From the NCBI GenBank assembly GCA_036873135.1, contig JAPTYO010000007.1, positions 2,772,763 through 2,836,762 of the forward strand: 64,000 nt of DNA. Reading direction: 5' to 3'. Positions 38,901 to 50,575 of this stretch are shown piece after piece (positions within the stretch are counted from its first letter, which is position 1; every line of letters begins with the position of its first letter). The notes under the pieces were generated by a model that saw only the letters and a program-made list of their open reading frames with translations, had not been told where the DNA came from and searched no databases. Source of the DNA: Clarkia xantiana subsp. parviflora. Lineage: Eukaryota; Streptophyta; Magnoliopsida; Myrtales; Onagraceae. Position numbers and translations under genes: made by a program.

Positions 38901-40268
38901 TGCGTCGGTTTATCCAGAAAAATTTGAAGGTGACAAAGGTGTAAAGTTAATGCAGGTATTTTGGGATTAACAGCATACATATATAATAGATGGAGGTAAT
39001 TTTGTATTGTGATATGAATTACTGTGAGGTGTATATTGCAGTTAGCTAAGTTATCAACCGACGACATGAAGGTAATTAAAACCATGCAATTACTTGCTGG
39101 ATCAATTACCAACAAGAATAATAATGCATCATCCAATGGTGCGTTTTCACTCAAATTCGATGGTAAAAAGGTAACTAAATAACAATCTTAAGCCAATCTT
39201 ATACTAATATTAACTACGATAATAACAATGTGGTGTATAATGACATTTTTGGCCAGACGAAACATGCAGCACGAAAAGATCGTAGCAGTGAGGAGGAAGA
39301 AGGATGGCAACTATCACGATTTTACCCTATCGTAGAGGTAAAATTCGAACTTATTCAAATGGAAACCATAAATGTAATATAATTATTTGTTGTAATAATA
39401 ACTAGTTGATGATGAACTCAGGAACTTATTGAGAATATCGACAAAGGTGTTTTATTGAAGAACGGGGAATACTCTTGTAGGGTTACCGAAGATCCCAGCC
39501 TTCAAGGAGATCGAAGCCTCGAATCTAAATCACTGAACCAGGGTTCCGGGTCTCAACCTGCAGCAGAAAAGAAAGTTCCCATTTCAAAAAGGTCGAGACG
39601 AACTGCCACGTGGGCGAAATCTCACCAATCAGACGACGGTTGTTCAAGGTAAAAATGACCAAAAAATTAACTTGGTCTGTTCAATTTTATACCTACCACT
39701 TTATAACCAACTATCATAAAAGCTCGAACAACACAATGCGTAGTTTAATCTTTATACTTCACATTGTGGGTAGTTCTGTCTCCAGAGTAGGATCCGCAGC
39801 TCAAATTATTGAGAGCTAATCTGCTGTTCTTTGTTTTATAGTGACTCGGTGTTGAGAAGAGCATCAATGGATTTCAGACAAATGGGGCAACGGATGTTTA
39901 TTTTCATGATTGGTGGAGCAACTCGATCCGAGGTGATGATGACATTTCCTAATGTGTTTTTAGTAACAGTTGTTCATGTGTAGATCCAGAGAAAAATGAC
40001 ATTTTTGTTTTCAGCTTCGGGTCTGCCACAAGATGACATTGAAACTTAGGAGAGAAGTCATACTGGGTTCAACTAGTTTCGATGACCCTCAGAAATATCT
40101 CAAGGTAAGCATTAAATCTTGTGTCCCAAGTAATCCATCTTTCTCTATGAAAATGGCTTGTAGTAGTTCACGTTACGTATTAGAGAATAAATATATTCTA
40201 CTGTAACGTAGAAACTGAGGCTACTCCCGGAGGAAACCCAACCATCACTGGATGGGCTCAAGATATGA
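35955..40268 (+). CDS. SEC1A: Sec1/Munc18 vesicle-fusion protein (KEULE/SEC1 family)
   Basis: Binds syntaxin-type SNAREs and promotes vesicle fusion at the plasma membrane and cell plate. Twenty exons begin at 35955, 36547, 36705, 36863, 37028, 37202, 37393, 37504, 37729, 37988, 38141, 38360, 38515, 38734, 39042, 39257, 39422, 39842, 40015 and 40212, with the stop at 40266-40268. They sum to 676 aa; KEULE has 666. Family blocks are intact: [109 protein letters not shown], and [20 protein letters not shown] near the C-terminus. All introns are GT-AG. It differs from KEULE at many positions and lies among genes found near At1g02010 (SEC1A) in Arabidopsis, so SEC1A is the better guess; SEC1B is not excluded. 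A 7-codon upstream ORF precedes the start. Confidence 0.94.
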
Positions 40269-43103
40269 AGAACAAATTGTTAAAAGTAAGTAAAATTAAT
40301 TTCTTAATTTAATTATTGGGTGTCAAACATAATTTAATTCATTGAATTCATCTCTAATGAAAGCTAATTAGTAGTTGACAGGAGGCGGCTTCTGGTATTC
40401 TGTCAATTGTGAAGCTTCTTATTAAAAGTAGTGTGATTGGTTGAGGAGCATTTTGGAAACACTTGATTATGCTTGAAGGGCTGCTGCAATTTTGAAGTAA
40501 AATTAATTAGTTTTCTCTTCTTGTTGAACCCAATGAGAATAAATCTGGGTTGTTGTTTTTGCGATTTAAAGTGTGCACTAGCTAACTACTTGACGCTGTA
40601 ATAGTATCAGACATATTATATATATGTACACAGTACATTATAAATATATATGTACGGTTCAGCTGGTTAGGCTGTGACTCTCAATGTAATTGTATGTATA
40701 CAGATCTAACATAAGATCCGGTGCTGGCTGTTAGGTTGCATTTCATGTGGGTCGGTCTTAATGACACAGCTGGATGCCATTATCATTAATCTATGTATTA
40801 CTTAAGATTTAAACTAAACTATTGAGTTGAAGACCTTAAAAATCCTAAGTATTATCTATAATACATTTAGGAATAATAGTGGCTATTCATTTGATCAAAT
40901 ACGTAAATTAAAACATATAATATCATTTGGTCGGCTCCGATTTGGTGGTGGCCGGCCCTGATTTGTGGTGGTAGCCGGCCTTAGGCAGTGGTCGCGGCTT
41001 TGGGGTTGACCGGCGGACTTGGGAGTTGACTGAAGAAAACAATATGGATTAAATTGTAAAATTCAAAATTTAGGAATATAAATATGAGGACTAAATTGAC
41101 AAAATAAAAGTATTTAACGGTCAAACTTAACCGTTGACTAACGGATGAACCAAAAGTCTACAAAATGCAAACACATGATATCAAAAACTACAAAATAAAA
41201 CATATAACACCAAAAACCAACATTGACAAATATATAACACCAAAAGATAGAGGGAAAAAAGAGGGCTTAAATCTATTAATTTTGTGTTAAAGGTGTTTAA
41301 TTAATTCATTATGTAAACTAATATTAATTTCTCATTTCAATTTCAATGTATTTATCAATTTAAGTCACCGTCAACAGATTACTTGTACTCAACTCATACA
41401 AGTTTCAGGTATATGTTGAAATTTTTGTATCTATAAATTAGTTATAGGTCAAAACTCATGCATGTAACATCTCAAAATGATATGTCAAAACTCATACCTA
41501 TGGAGTTGAACTATATTTTGTATAATCTAACTAATAATTAAATTAACCCAAAAAAGAATACTTAAATAAATAAATCAAAGTCAAATATAAATTTCAGATT
41601 TTAGCATTGTGAATTATTTTTTAGCGGTAGATGTATTTTTTGTTGTTGTTGTATAAATCGCATGAAAAAAAATATAGTTATGTTCGTATATGTCAAACAA
41701 CTTAACTGATGAATCTAAATAGTAAAGTACGAGTTTAACATTTCTTCAGCCCTCAAATTTACAAGCTGAGCCATTAATGAACCAAGTCAAGTTTGATCCA
41801 ACATATTGACTCATATTGAGATCGTAATATGTACAACCAATTTAAACTAAATTATCACGATTCATTTATTGACCGTTATTTATAGTTACATTATATTTTT
41901 TTTATCTATCATTTGAATTTTTTCTCACCCTGCATCAGCTTACTCATGTATTATATATAATTATAGATATTATCATACCGAAAATATTTTTGTAAATTAT
42001 ATATGTTAAAATTAAAAATGGTCAATATACATACCACCCACGCATTAATAACTAGTATATATATATATATATATATAGTAAGTATAACGTATGACTACTA
42101 CCTTCCAATATACAATTTCAGATCGCGTGCATATAAGTTGTTGAATGTTCAGGAACATCACAGCTAATACTGCCGATATAGCTCATTGTTTCTGCAATAT
42201 AGTATATCGAGGTAAACCATGCGTGCATCTAGCTCGAATATTTCAACATGCTGTCCATTATCTCATACCAACGTCTCTACATAATAATGGAATTTAAATA
42301 AGAAATACATAAACTAATAAACTTGATATATATCAGCTAGCAGGAAATGCAGAATGGACCGACGCCCTCGTAAGTTACAGGATTCCAAATTGACTTTAGC
42401 CATTTCTTGTTGGCAACAGCCAAACATGTGGGTTTCCAAGTTGCCTCCATGTTCTACCAATGTCTCTAGCTAGTCATTTAAAAAAAAAAATCCCTAATAT
42501 TTTAAAAAGTTAATAACAATTTACACGACTAAACCTTTAAGGTACGAATAGTTTTTAGCTAATTTTTTTAGTATGGATCACTTATTAGTTGAAATTTCGA
42601 TGCATACACAGTCGACAAGCTGAACATTATTTTAAAGATGCTAATCAAGCCTCGCATACTGATCTAGCCGAAGTTGGCAAAGCGTCGGATTTTGGCGTGT
42701 GAGTACACTATTTCATGCAAAAACGACGATTTGAGCAATAATCATAGTAAACTATGTGTTTGACGGTTTTAGGCCAAATTCTATCATTTAGATGGTCAAA
42801 TTTGCAGTTTTATGTTTATTTCGGTCTTTTTTGTAATATGCCGGTTTTGTTTGGGAATTTTTGTTAATCTTGTATTTTGTCTAGGGTTAGGGTTTTTCTT
42901 TTTAGTTTATAAGGCATTGTTAGCCGAATTTTACAGAAGTTTATTGATATATGAAAAAAACTGAAGTTTTCCTCTATACGTCAAATTCTCGGCATTCTTT
43001 GAATTAACGAGTTCTTACGCTCTCTATCCTTCAAATTTTCGGAATTTCTATAGAATCAAGGAGTCTTTAATTTCTATCCTCATCACGCTGCATCACGTAG
43101 AGT
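40269..43103. other. Intergenic with a truncated repeat and TA microsatellite
   Basis: No gene seen. 40925-41020 is a GC-rich patch (GGTGGTGGCCGGCC) like the centre of the foldback MITE at 32167. It is followed by the dispersed repeat shared with 17697. A TA microsatellite lies at about 42056-42078. The rest is AT-rich. Confidence 0.5.
40925..41280. repeat. Truncated MULE-like repeat, family of 17697-17893
   Basis: The GC-rich GGTGGTGGCCGGCC segment is followed by GATTAAATTGTAAAATTC, GTATTTAACGGTCAAACTTAACCG (given as words), GTTGACTAACGGATG and repeated ACAAAATAAAACATATAACACCAAAA units. The order matches 17697-17893, where only the right half is present. No terminal inverted repeat pair can be closed. 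Confidence 0.5.
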
Positions 43104-43878
43104 TAGGGGTGGCAACTGCTGACACGACACGACGACACGATCTGACACGGACCTGCTTTTTTTCGTGTCCTGATCTACACGAAAATCTGACCGTGTCTGA
43201 TAGATCTGTGACACGACTAGACACGTTTTTAGGCAAGTCCGTGTAGATCTGATCAGTAGGTCCAACGATAGACACGCATCGACACGACTTATTTGAAACT
43301 TAATATTTATATAAAGACCAATAATTTTGCCAAAAAATATATATAATTATCAATAATAATTTTAAAAATATTGCAACTATTCAATACATTAAAATATTTT
43401 AAAAAAAACTTATAATATAATTGTTTGTAATAATAAAAACTTATATAGACAAATAAAAAAAACTTATAATAAGATTTCATGTGCTAGTTTCAAGATAACT
43501 TGAAATTTAGATATCTGCTTATTTTGTTTGTAATGTTCGATTTTTTAAATTTAAGTAATTTTTCTTTATGAACTTATTATTTGTATAATGAGAAGATCCA
43601 ATTATTTGTCAAAATATGATGGTGCTTGATTTAGGATGATTTTGTAACATTTGTAAAAATTTTGGGCTAAAAAGTGTAATATTTTTTTGGTGTAAAAACA
43701 AAATTCCGTGTCTCGTGTCTGTGTTCCGTGTGACACGATATCTGCCAACTCCCGTGTGTCACGAGATCTGCCTGTGTCATATTTAAAGTGATATGTTTAG
43801 ACACGAGAGATCTGTTGACACGTGTGTCACTAGCGACATGACACGAATCGACACGACACGACCTGTTTGCCACCCCTA
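43104..43878. mobile_element. hAT-type non-autonomous element with intact 8-bp TSD
   Basis: Exact target duplication CGTAGAGT at 43096-43103 and 43879-43886. The terminal inverted repeat TAGGGGTGGCAA is perfect over 12 bp except for one base near its inner edge. Both subterminal regions are dense in GACACGAC / CGTGTC words; the middle is AT-rich. It is 775 bp with no transposase. It has the same general end structure as the smaller copy at 55552. Confidence 0.93.
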
Positions 43879-43886
43879 CGTAGAGT

Positions 43887-44467
43887 ACACATGCACTTTC
43901 CCGTCTAGAATTGATCGAGAGTTGAATAAAGCTAGTATATTGATATATAGCATGTCTTAATTCAGCTAGCAAGTTGTTAAATTGGACAAATGCACTACTT
44001 ACTGTATCATTATGCTCTAGAAAACTGCTAGTGTATATTCTAAAAAACTCGTCCACTTGAAATTTGTGTAGGTTTATAATACAGCCAACAACATTAACAA
44101 ACATGTATTAATTTAAGACAAGACACATTGTCTGCTGATTAGTGTTCTTCTGAGACATTAGTGTAATTATTATTAATTAGTGAGTATGACTGACTGACAC
44201 TTGAGCCACCCTTCCGTAATTGAAGCAACCAAACGCTCTGTCTCCTCGTCATCAGATTCCCATCTCTTAATCTTGAACATGAACCTTCCTCAGAAGCCAC
44301 CTGCATACTATTTTCTTTAATCCACTTGAGATACGAGCATATTATTTATGAGCCTCAAGTGACAACAGCTTCTTCATCAATAGCTTAATTAATTCACTCT
44401 AATTTTTGCGGTTCTTCCAAACCTACCAAATCCCAGTTCTCATTTCTTGCACAAATCCACCTAAACA
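43887..44467. other. Intergenic, upstream of the DUF1442 gene
   Basis: AT-rich. The final 200 bases probably contain the promoter and leader of the DUF1442 gene. Nothing else is recognisable. Confidence 0.5.
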
Positions 44468-45403
44468 ATGGCTTGCTGGTCTGCTGAGAACGCAACGAAA
44501 GCTTATCTCCGAACATTGACCATGGTAAGTATTTTTCATCATCAATCAGTTCCTTATTAACTCGACCCGTCTAGAATTTAATATATGGCAAGCATATATG
44601 CAAGCAGAGGATTAGAACTCGTGCGTTCTGATACAACATTAAGAATAAAAAGTGCGTCTTAACCAACTGTCTCATAAGTTCGAACTTATGGGAAAGAAAC
44701 CAACCACACTTTTATACTTATATTCTAACATTTGGTATCATAAAAACTCAATTTTGTTATTTCCTAAACGTTGACTGTTATTGATTTGCAGGGTAAAGGA
44801 GATAAAGAACCAGACGTAGCGGAGTTCATATCTGCACTTGCTGCAGGAAACAACGCGCAGGTGATGGTAATGGCGCCATCTTCCCCAGCCGCAACCGATA
44901 GATCAATGCTGCTGTCTTTAGTTGCGGCTGCGCATCAAAGCGGTGGCCGCGTCATCTCCGTCTCCAAAGACCACCAAGAACTGGAGACAAGGAAACTTTC
45001 ATTAGGACCTTACTCAAAATACGTCGAGTTCCTGATCGGAGAAGCCAGCACTCTTTTGCAGAACGACCTTAAAAATGCTGATTTCGTGCTCATAGACTGT
45101 AAAAGCAGTGGATACGATTCGGTTTTTACGGCTGCAAGAGCTGTTGTTGTGGGTTATAACGCTCTGCTTGTTGAAAGAAACTCAAATTCCAGTACTTGGT
45201 TTAGTAACGGATTTAAAACGCATTTTTTACCCATTGGAGGAGGGTTAATGGTGAGTAGATCGCAAGGAAGCAAGTGTATGATGAAGTGCAGAGAGAAAAA
45301 GAAGAGCTGCTGGGTGGTTCGAGTGGATGAAGTAACGGGTGAGGAGCATGCGTATAGGATTGTTTCACCACGAGCTAATAAGCAGACTATGATCCACGCT
45401 TGA
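44468..45403 (+). CDS. DUF1442 family protein
   Basis: Function unknown; the plant-only DUF1442 family looks distantly like a Rossmann-type methyltransferase fold without a proven activity. Two exons, 44468-44524 and 44792-45403, give 222 aa. Exon 1 supplies the family start MACWSAENATKAYLRTLTM (others begin M.LVWSPETASKAY). The core has VAEFISALAAGNNAQVMV, ATDRSMLLSLVAAAHQSGGR, VSKDHQELETRK, the strand ADFVLIDCKSSGY, and a C-terminal half with LPIGGGLMVSR and CWVVRVDEVTGEEH. Length fits the family. Without the small first exon the conserved N-terminus would be missed. Arabidopsis At2g45360 is the recalled syntenic counterpart. Confidence 0.88.
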
Positions 45404-46374
45404 AGAATAATTGACGTAAAGGGTTATTTATTCTGAGAGGGGTTTTTGATGAACTTGTAGATATATTAGATTACTTCTCTATCTTTTTCTGCATGCCAAA
45501 TCTACTAATTTTTGTTCAAGGTAGATCGATATCGCGGGAGTTGAACCTTATAAATTGTATATCAAAATGTGTCATTTCTTGTCTATGTACAATTGAAAAG
45601 ATGAGAGATTATTGTATTATCCATGTTATCAGTCAAAATCCTATACCAAAAAGCATGTAGACATCTCAGAATATATATGAGATAAAAAACTACCAAAATA
45701 ATCTCCGATCGCTCCGGTTGAGGGGTTGGTCATGAATACTTTTCTATTCACATGACTCTAATGAGTTTTGAATCTAAAACTTTTGTCTAATGAATGAATC
45801 GTCGAATTGATACAGTATATTAATTTACCTACCCATTCATGTGCTAAATACAATTTGATTGCTCCATCTGTTATTTGGTGACAAAGATATGTACATACGC
45901 ATCACATGTATCAGGATTCAGTTAGTTAAAGTGTATATCTTCACCTGTTCAACTATCAAATTTTAAATTTTTTAAAAGTTCACCTAGCAATTTGTATTAA
46001 AAACGTACCAAAACAATAAACACCAAAGTTTTCATCGCCACTTATCAGAAAATTACAAATAATTAGACGGAGTTGACTCATTACGACTTTGTATGAAGTC
46101 AATTAACAATTTGTTAAAAGAAATACAATTAACTTGTCCCAACACTCAAATTTTAGCTAGCAAGTTGCTAATTAATAATCACCCAATAATTAATTAAAGC
46201 CACAACATAATTCTTAGTAGCTAGTACTGGACAGTACAAGCTCAATGCAAATCACTTTACAAGTCCTATCTCATTCACAACAGAGTGAAGACACGATTAA
46301 TATCAAACTATCACATCTATCATACATAAGCTAGCTAGTATACTGATTAACCAGAAGCACTCCCTTTGAAATGT
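45404..46374. other. Intergenic between convergent DUF1442 and LRR-RLK genes
   Basis: The two genes point toward each other, so this holds their 3' UTRs and terminator signals. It is AT-rich with no further feature that I can support. Confidence 0.5.
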
Positions 46375-49300
46375 TTAACAATTGCCCTTCAAAGATCCCA
46401 GTTCTTTGACCACATTCTCCATTGACGGCCTAAGGCTCGGAGACTCGTGAGTGCAGAGCAAAGCGATTTTCCCAAGCTTCACTGCCTCATCTTCTACAAA
46501 CTTTCCATCAAGGTTAGGGTCGATAAAATCATCGACGTTACTCATCTCTGCGCCCTGCCAAGTACTAGGAGTAACAAGGGATTTCCCAGAGAGGATCTGG
46601 AAAATGATGATACCAAATGCGTAAACATCACTTTTGTCAGTGAATCGGCCGGTAGTGACGTATTCAGGTGCAAGGTATCCCATTGCCGCGGCTTCTTTGA
46701 GCTTGGAGAAGAGAATGTCGTCTGCAAGAAGCTTGTGGAGGCCCGAGTCTGCAACCAAGGGGTTGTTCCAGTGATCTATAAGCACCTTTTCTGCTGATAT
46801 GTTCTGATGAACCTGCGCCTGCTTCTTCCCTTTGTGTCCATGCACGTATTCAATACCTGATAAAAAGGATATCCATCAAATGACAAGCATTAAAAATAGG
46901 GTTAAGAACCAGAAGTCTGCCCTATGTGAGGTTTTGGTGTCTGAAGTTTAAATTGTTGATATTGGCTGTATGAAGTTTCAACTTTGTTGTAATTTGGTTT
47001 TCCGTCCATTTTTGCTGTCAAATTTAAGAGAATTGTGTGAAAAGTCAAAATTGCCCCTGATACCTTTATGTTTACACCGGCCGGCCATCACCTTTGGGGC
47101 AATTTTGAAATTTATTTTTTTATCGGGTCATGTGACAAGCAGATAACCAAGTTCTGTCAATATTAATAGCAAATTTGGACGGAGACAACAAATTTTAACA
47201 AAGTTGAAACTTCAGACAGTCAATATCATCAACAATTTAAACTTCAAATACCAAAATCTCACACAAGACAAACTTCAGACAGATAGTTTATAGGTTTTTA
47301 ACCCTTAAAAATATGGAAAAGAAAACAATTTCTACCAAAAGTGATATATATGTTGTATGCCTACTAATTAAGGAATCTTTTTAATATAAATAAGTTACGA
47401 TTCAATTAGTGCTCAATTTGAGACCCAACTAGGGGTTCAATTTGTATCAAAATCAGATGTTGACTATATTTTTTTTCTGACAAAACACAAACGTCACTGA
47501 AAAGCATGCTGCACCAAACCCATTAAGAAGATATGAGTAATGTCAAACCATCTCAAAATGTAAGACTAGTAGAAAATCACCCCTGACTAACCTTCAGCAA
47601 TACCATTGATGATGGTAATTCTAGTAGACCACTCAAGAACTTTATCGGTACCAGGATCGACATCGAGATACTGCAGCAGATTTCCATTGGGAACGTACTC
47701 GTAGATCAGGAAGCACTCCCTCCTACCCTTAGAACAGCAAAACCCTCGAAGCCGAACAAGGTTACCGTGTTTCAGCACGGTCAGCATTTTCAAACCCTTG
47801 AGAAACTCGTCCTCGTCGGACTTACAGCTCGTCTTCGCAATGCACTTGACAGCAACAGTCGATCCGTCTCTCAACACCCCTTTGTAAACTGTTGAGAAAT
47901 TGCTCTTCCCCAACAGATTGCCTTCCGAGAAGCACTGAGTGGCACGCTCCACGTCCTCTAGATTGAACATGAAGCTCTCGAACACTTCCTGCGACAATGC
48001 ACTCCCTGTCCCGCCTTTTGCGAGCGGGTCCCACCCGTTGGAATACTCCAAACTGATCAGTTGAGAGGGGCTCCTCCTCCGCGGTGTTTCCTTGACATGA
48101 TCAGTTTCCGAGGCCTCGATGGTGCCTCCGATCTTCTGCTTTTGCCTTCGGTGCCACGAGAAAGCAGCAAGGCTAACAATGGCTGCGAATGCAGTGATTG
48201 CTAGGACAGCACCGAGAACAACGCCGGTGTGGTGTTTCTTATCCGATGATTTTGGACAGATATCTGGTTTCTGACAGTTGGGTTTTAGATTCACTGACTC
48301 TGGAATGTTCTTCTTCAAGAGTGTGTCGGGTCCGAGCGGCTGAGGTTTGTCGGGGTTTAGATTAGCAGGACAGTTGGCTATGTTCGGAAACCCGACTCCA
48401 CAAAGGTTGGGATTGTTCTGGTACTGGAAACCGCCACCAAGCCTCTTCAGAGCTACATTGTTTTTGTACAAACGCAAACTTTACTTTAGTTACATTGACA
48501 TTGACACTGAAACGAAAAGTTAGTGCAGTATAAATGGTAAATAGTTTGGGTGCAACTACATATTTACCCATATGCTATTTGCACCAACATGTTTTCCATG
48601 TCTTAATGCATCTTTATGTTTCTGTATGTATTTTAAATACACTTTTCATTTTAAGTCTTGTTTGCTCACATAGATTCATTTTTCGCAATTTCTCAGTTTG
48701 CACATATATAATAGTTAATTATAAATATTATCATACAAGTAAAATTAGAATAAATAAATATTTTGAAATTTATATCCTGATTGATTTATGTTTACCTTGA
48801 GGAACATTGCCAGAAAGAGTATTGTTCCGAACATCCAAAATTCGAAGCATTGGCGCATTGGCTACTGTCACGGGGATTGGACCGAAGAGGTTATTGAAGC
48901 TAAGGTCCAATCTGGTTAAGGTGGTCAACAACCCCAGAGTTGCAGGAATGGCACCGGTGAGATGGTTGTATTGAAGAGCAAGGACATCAAGTTTCTTCAG
49001 AGAACTCAGCTGTGTGGGAACACTCCCTGACAATTTGTTGTAACACAACTGCAGAACTGCAAACAAAACACAAAAACTAAGTCAAAAGTAACAACTGTCT
49101 GTTTAAAAAAGAAAACAGCCTGTAAAACATTACATTTTAGGATCTCAGCTCAAATATCAACTAATGCGGCTGGTTAAGAATTTCCAGTTCCAACATTAAT
49201 ACTTGATATCAAAGCAGAAATGAGTTAACAATTTTGGACCCACATTAATAAATACAGAAGAAGAAAAAAAGAAGACTCGTGACTTGGTTCAATAACAACA

Positions 49301-50329
49301 TATTAGTTTTGATTTTTAGATAGATACATTGTGTATGAGTTTTTTGCTTGTATACTTTATCATCTAAATCTAAATTTATAGAGAAACCAGCCAGAAAGTT
49401 GTATTCTCAAGTTGTTCAGTCACATACTCACTTTGGTGGAGATTTCCAAAGTTTCCTAATTTCTTAATAATAGCAAAAAAAAAAAAAAATTATAGTATTG
49501 TTTCCACCTTCATATTCATAGATTAATCTTGCTCTCCGTCATAGTCTTTCGCTTTTTATACTTAAAACAATTAATATTCATAGATTAATCTTGTTCAGTT
49601 TAAATTGGTTATAAATCCTATTACCAAACCAGCTATTAGAAATATAAACAGTGCAGTTTACTACTAATGGCAAAACCAAATTGAATTGATTTTTTTTTTT
49701 CAGTATGGTTCAGTTTAGAACTAGTTAAATGATAATCATAAACCGAACTCTGCACATTCCTAAAAATTACTAACCAACAGACAACTAATGCATGAGACAG
49801 GAGATGTCTCTGCTGTTTTTTTGTCCACTGTCCAAATTCCCAAAAAAAAACAGAGAATCTTTCACCAAAAACAAAACTCAAAGAGAAACAAAGACACCAA
49901 CCAACCTTGTAGATTAGACATGTTACCAATCTGAGGAGGGATGTTGCCGGAAAGATCATTGACATTGAGATACAAATCAGTGAGCTTACTCAACTTCCCA
50001 ATCTCCTTGGGAATTTGCCCAGACAAGGCATTGAAGTGCAGGTACAAACCAGTCAAGTCCTTGAGTTCACTCAAAGCCAGAGGGATTTTACCATTGAGAC
50101 CCTTCCCCTGAAGAGAGATATTGGTTACATGGCCAAGCTCATTGCAGGCCACGCCTTCAAAAGAGCCATCGCATAACTCCGAGGAGGAGAGAGTAGTCCA
50201 TGAGGTGAGGACTTGGTTCTGCGGGTCAAGAGAGGCCTTGATGGTCATCAGTGTGGTGAGCTCTGAGGTGGGAGTGGAGATGGATACTGAGAACAGAAGA
50301 GGGAGGAGGATGGCGAAGAAGATGAGCAT
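46375..50329 (-). CDS. LRR receptor-like protein with degenerate kinase domain
   Basis: Plasma-membrane receptor with ectodomain repeats and a cytoplasmic kinase-like domain. Four minus-strand exons: 50329-49906, 49056-48796, 48452-47592, 46856-46375; 675 aa. A signal peptide (MLIFFAILLPLLFSV) is followed by an LRR N-cap, about five LRRs (for example LTGLYLHFNALSGQIPKEIG), a Cys pair (NPNLCGVGFPNIANC), one TM helix (about 303-326), and a kinase-like domain (about 400-665). The ATP lysine is present (VAVK, Lys431), as are Glu444 and APE. But the glycine loop reads GKSNFS, the catalytic HRD is HQN (532-534), and DFG is DSG (552-554), so it is probably a pseudokinase. The first ATG in frame is 50329. 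At2g45340 and At5g51560 are recalled relatives. Intron 3 contains a MULE-type MITE. Confidence 0.92.
46899..47304. mobile_element. MULE-type MITE with 9-bp TSD in LRR-RLK intron
   Basis: Exact 9-bp direct repeats TTAAAAATA at 46890-46898 and 47305-47313. The terminal inverted repeats begin GGGTTAAGAACC and (reverse) GGGTTAAAAACC and extend over about 120 bp with interruptions. Both arms share TGAAGTTTAAATTGTTGAT and GTCTGAAGTTTCAACTTTGTT (in part). It is 406 bp with no ORF. It lies wholly inside intron 3 (46857-47591) of the LRR receptor gene, between the two exons of the kinase domain. Confidence 0.92.
49057..49905 (-). other. Intron 1 of the LRR-RLK gene, with duplicated segment
   Basis: An 849-bp intron inside the LRR coding region. 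Its part 49330-49476 is a diverged copy of 51066-51220 in the 5' flank of the same gene. Otherwise AT-rich. Confidence 0.6.
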
Positions 50330-50377
50330 GTTTACTATGGAAGAAGAAAGAAGAAGTGAAAATGACAAAAAAATCTT

Positions 50378-50575
50378 TCTGGGTTTTCAGAGATATATGC
50401 AGAATACTTATAAAAATGGTGGCTTTTTAAAATTGAAGAGGGAAAAGGCAAAAAAAAAATTCTGGGATTAATCAGAGATATGCAGAATGTTTAGAAAAAT
50501 GGTAGCTTTTTGAAAATTGATGAAGAGTGAAAAGGCAAATGATTTCTGGGATAGACAGATATGCATTTTTGCTTA
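50378..50575. repeat. 83-84 bp tandem repeat upstream of LRR-RLK
   Basis: The landmark TCTGGG recurs at 50378, 50461 and 50545. The first two units share CAGAGATATNTGCAGAAT, AAAAATGGTRGCTTTTT and AAAAGGCAAA; the third is partial. The array starts about 50 bp before the start codon and so lies in the leader or core promoter. Confidence 0.85.

Noticed and set aside
50330..50368. Extension of the LRR receptor start by 13 codons
   Set aside because: The upstream start would be TTG. The first ATG (50329) begins right at a normal signal peptide.
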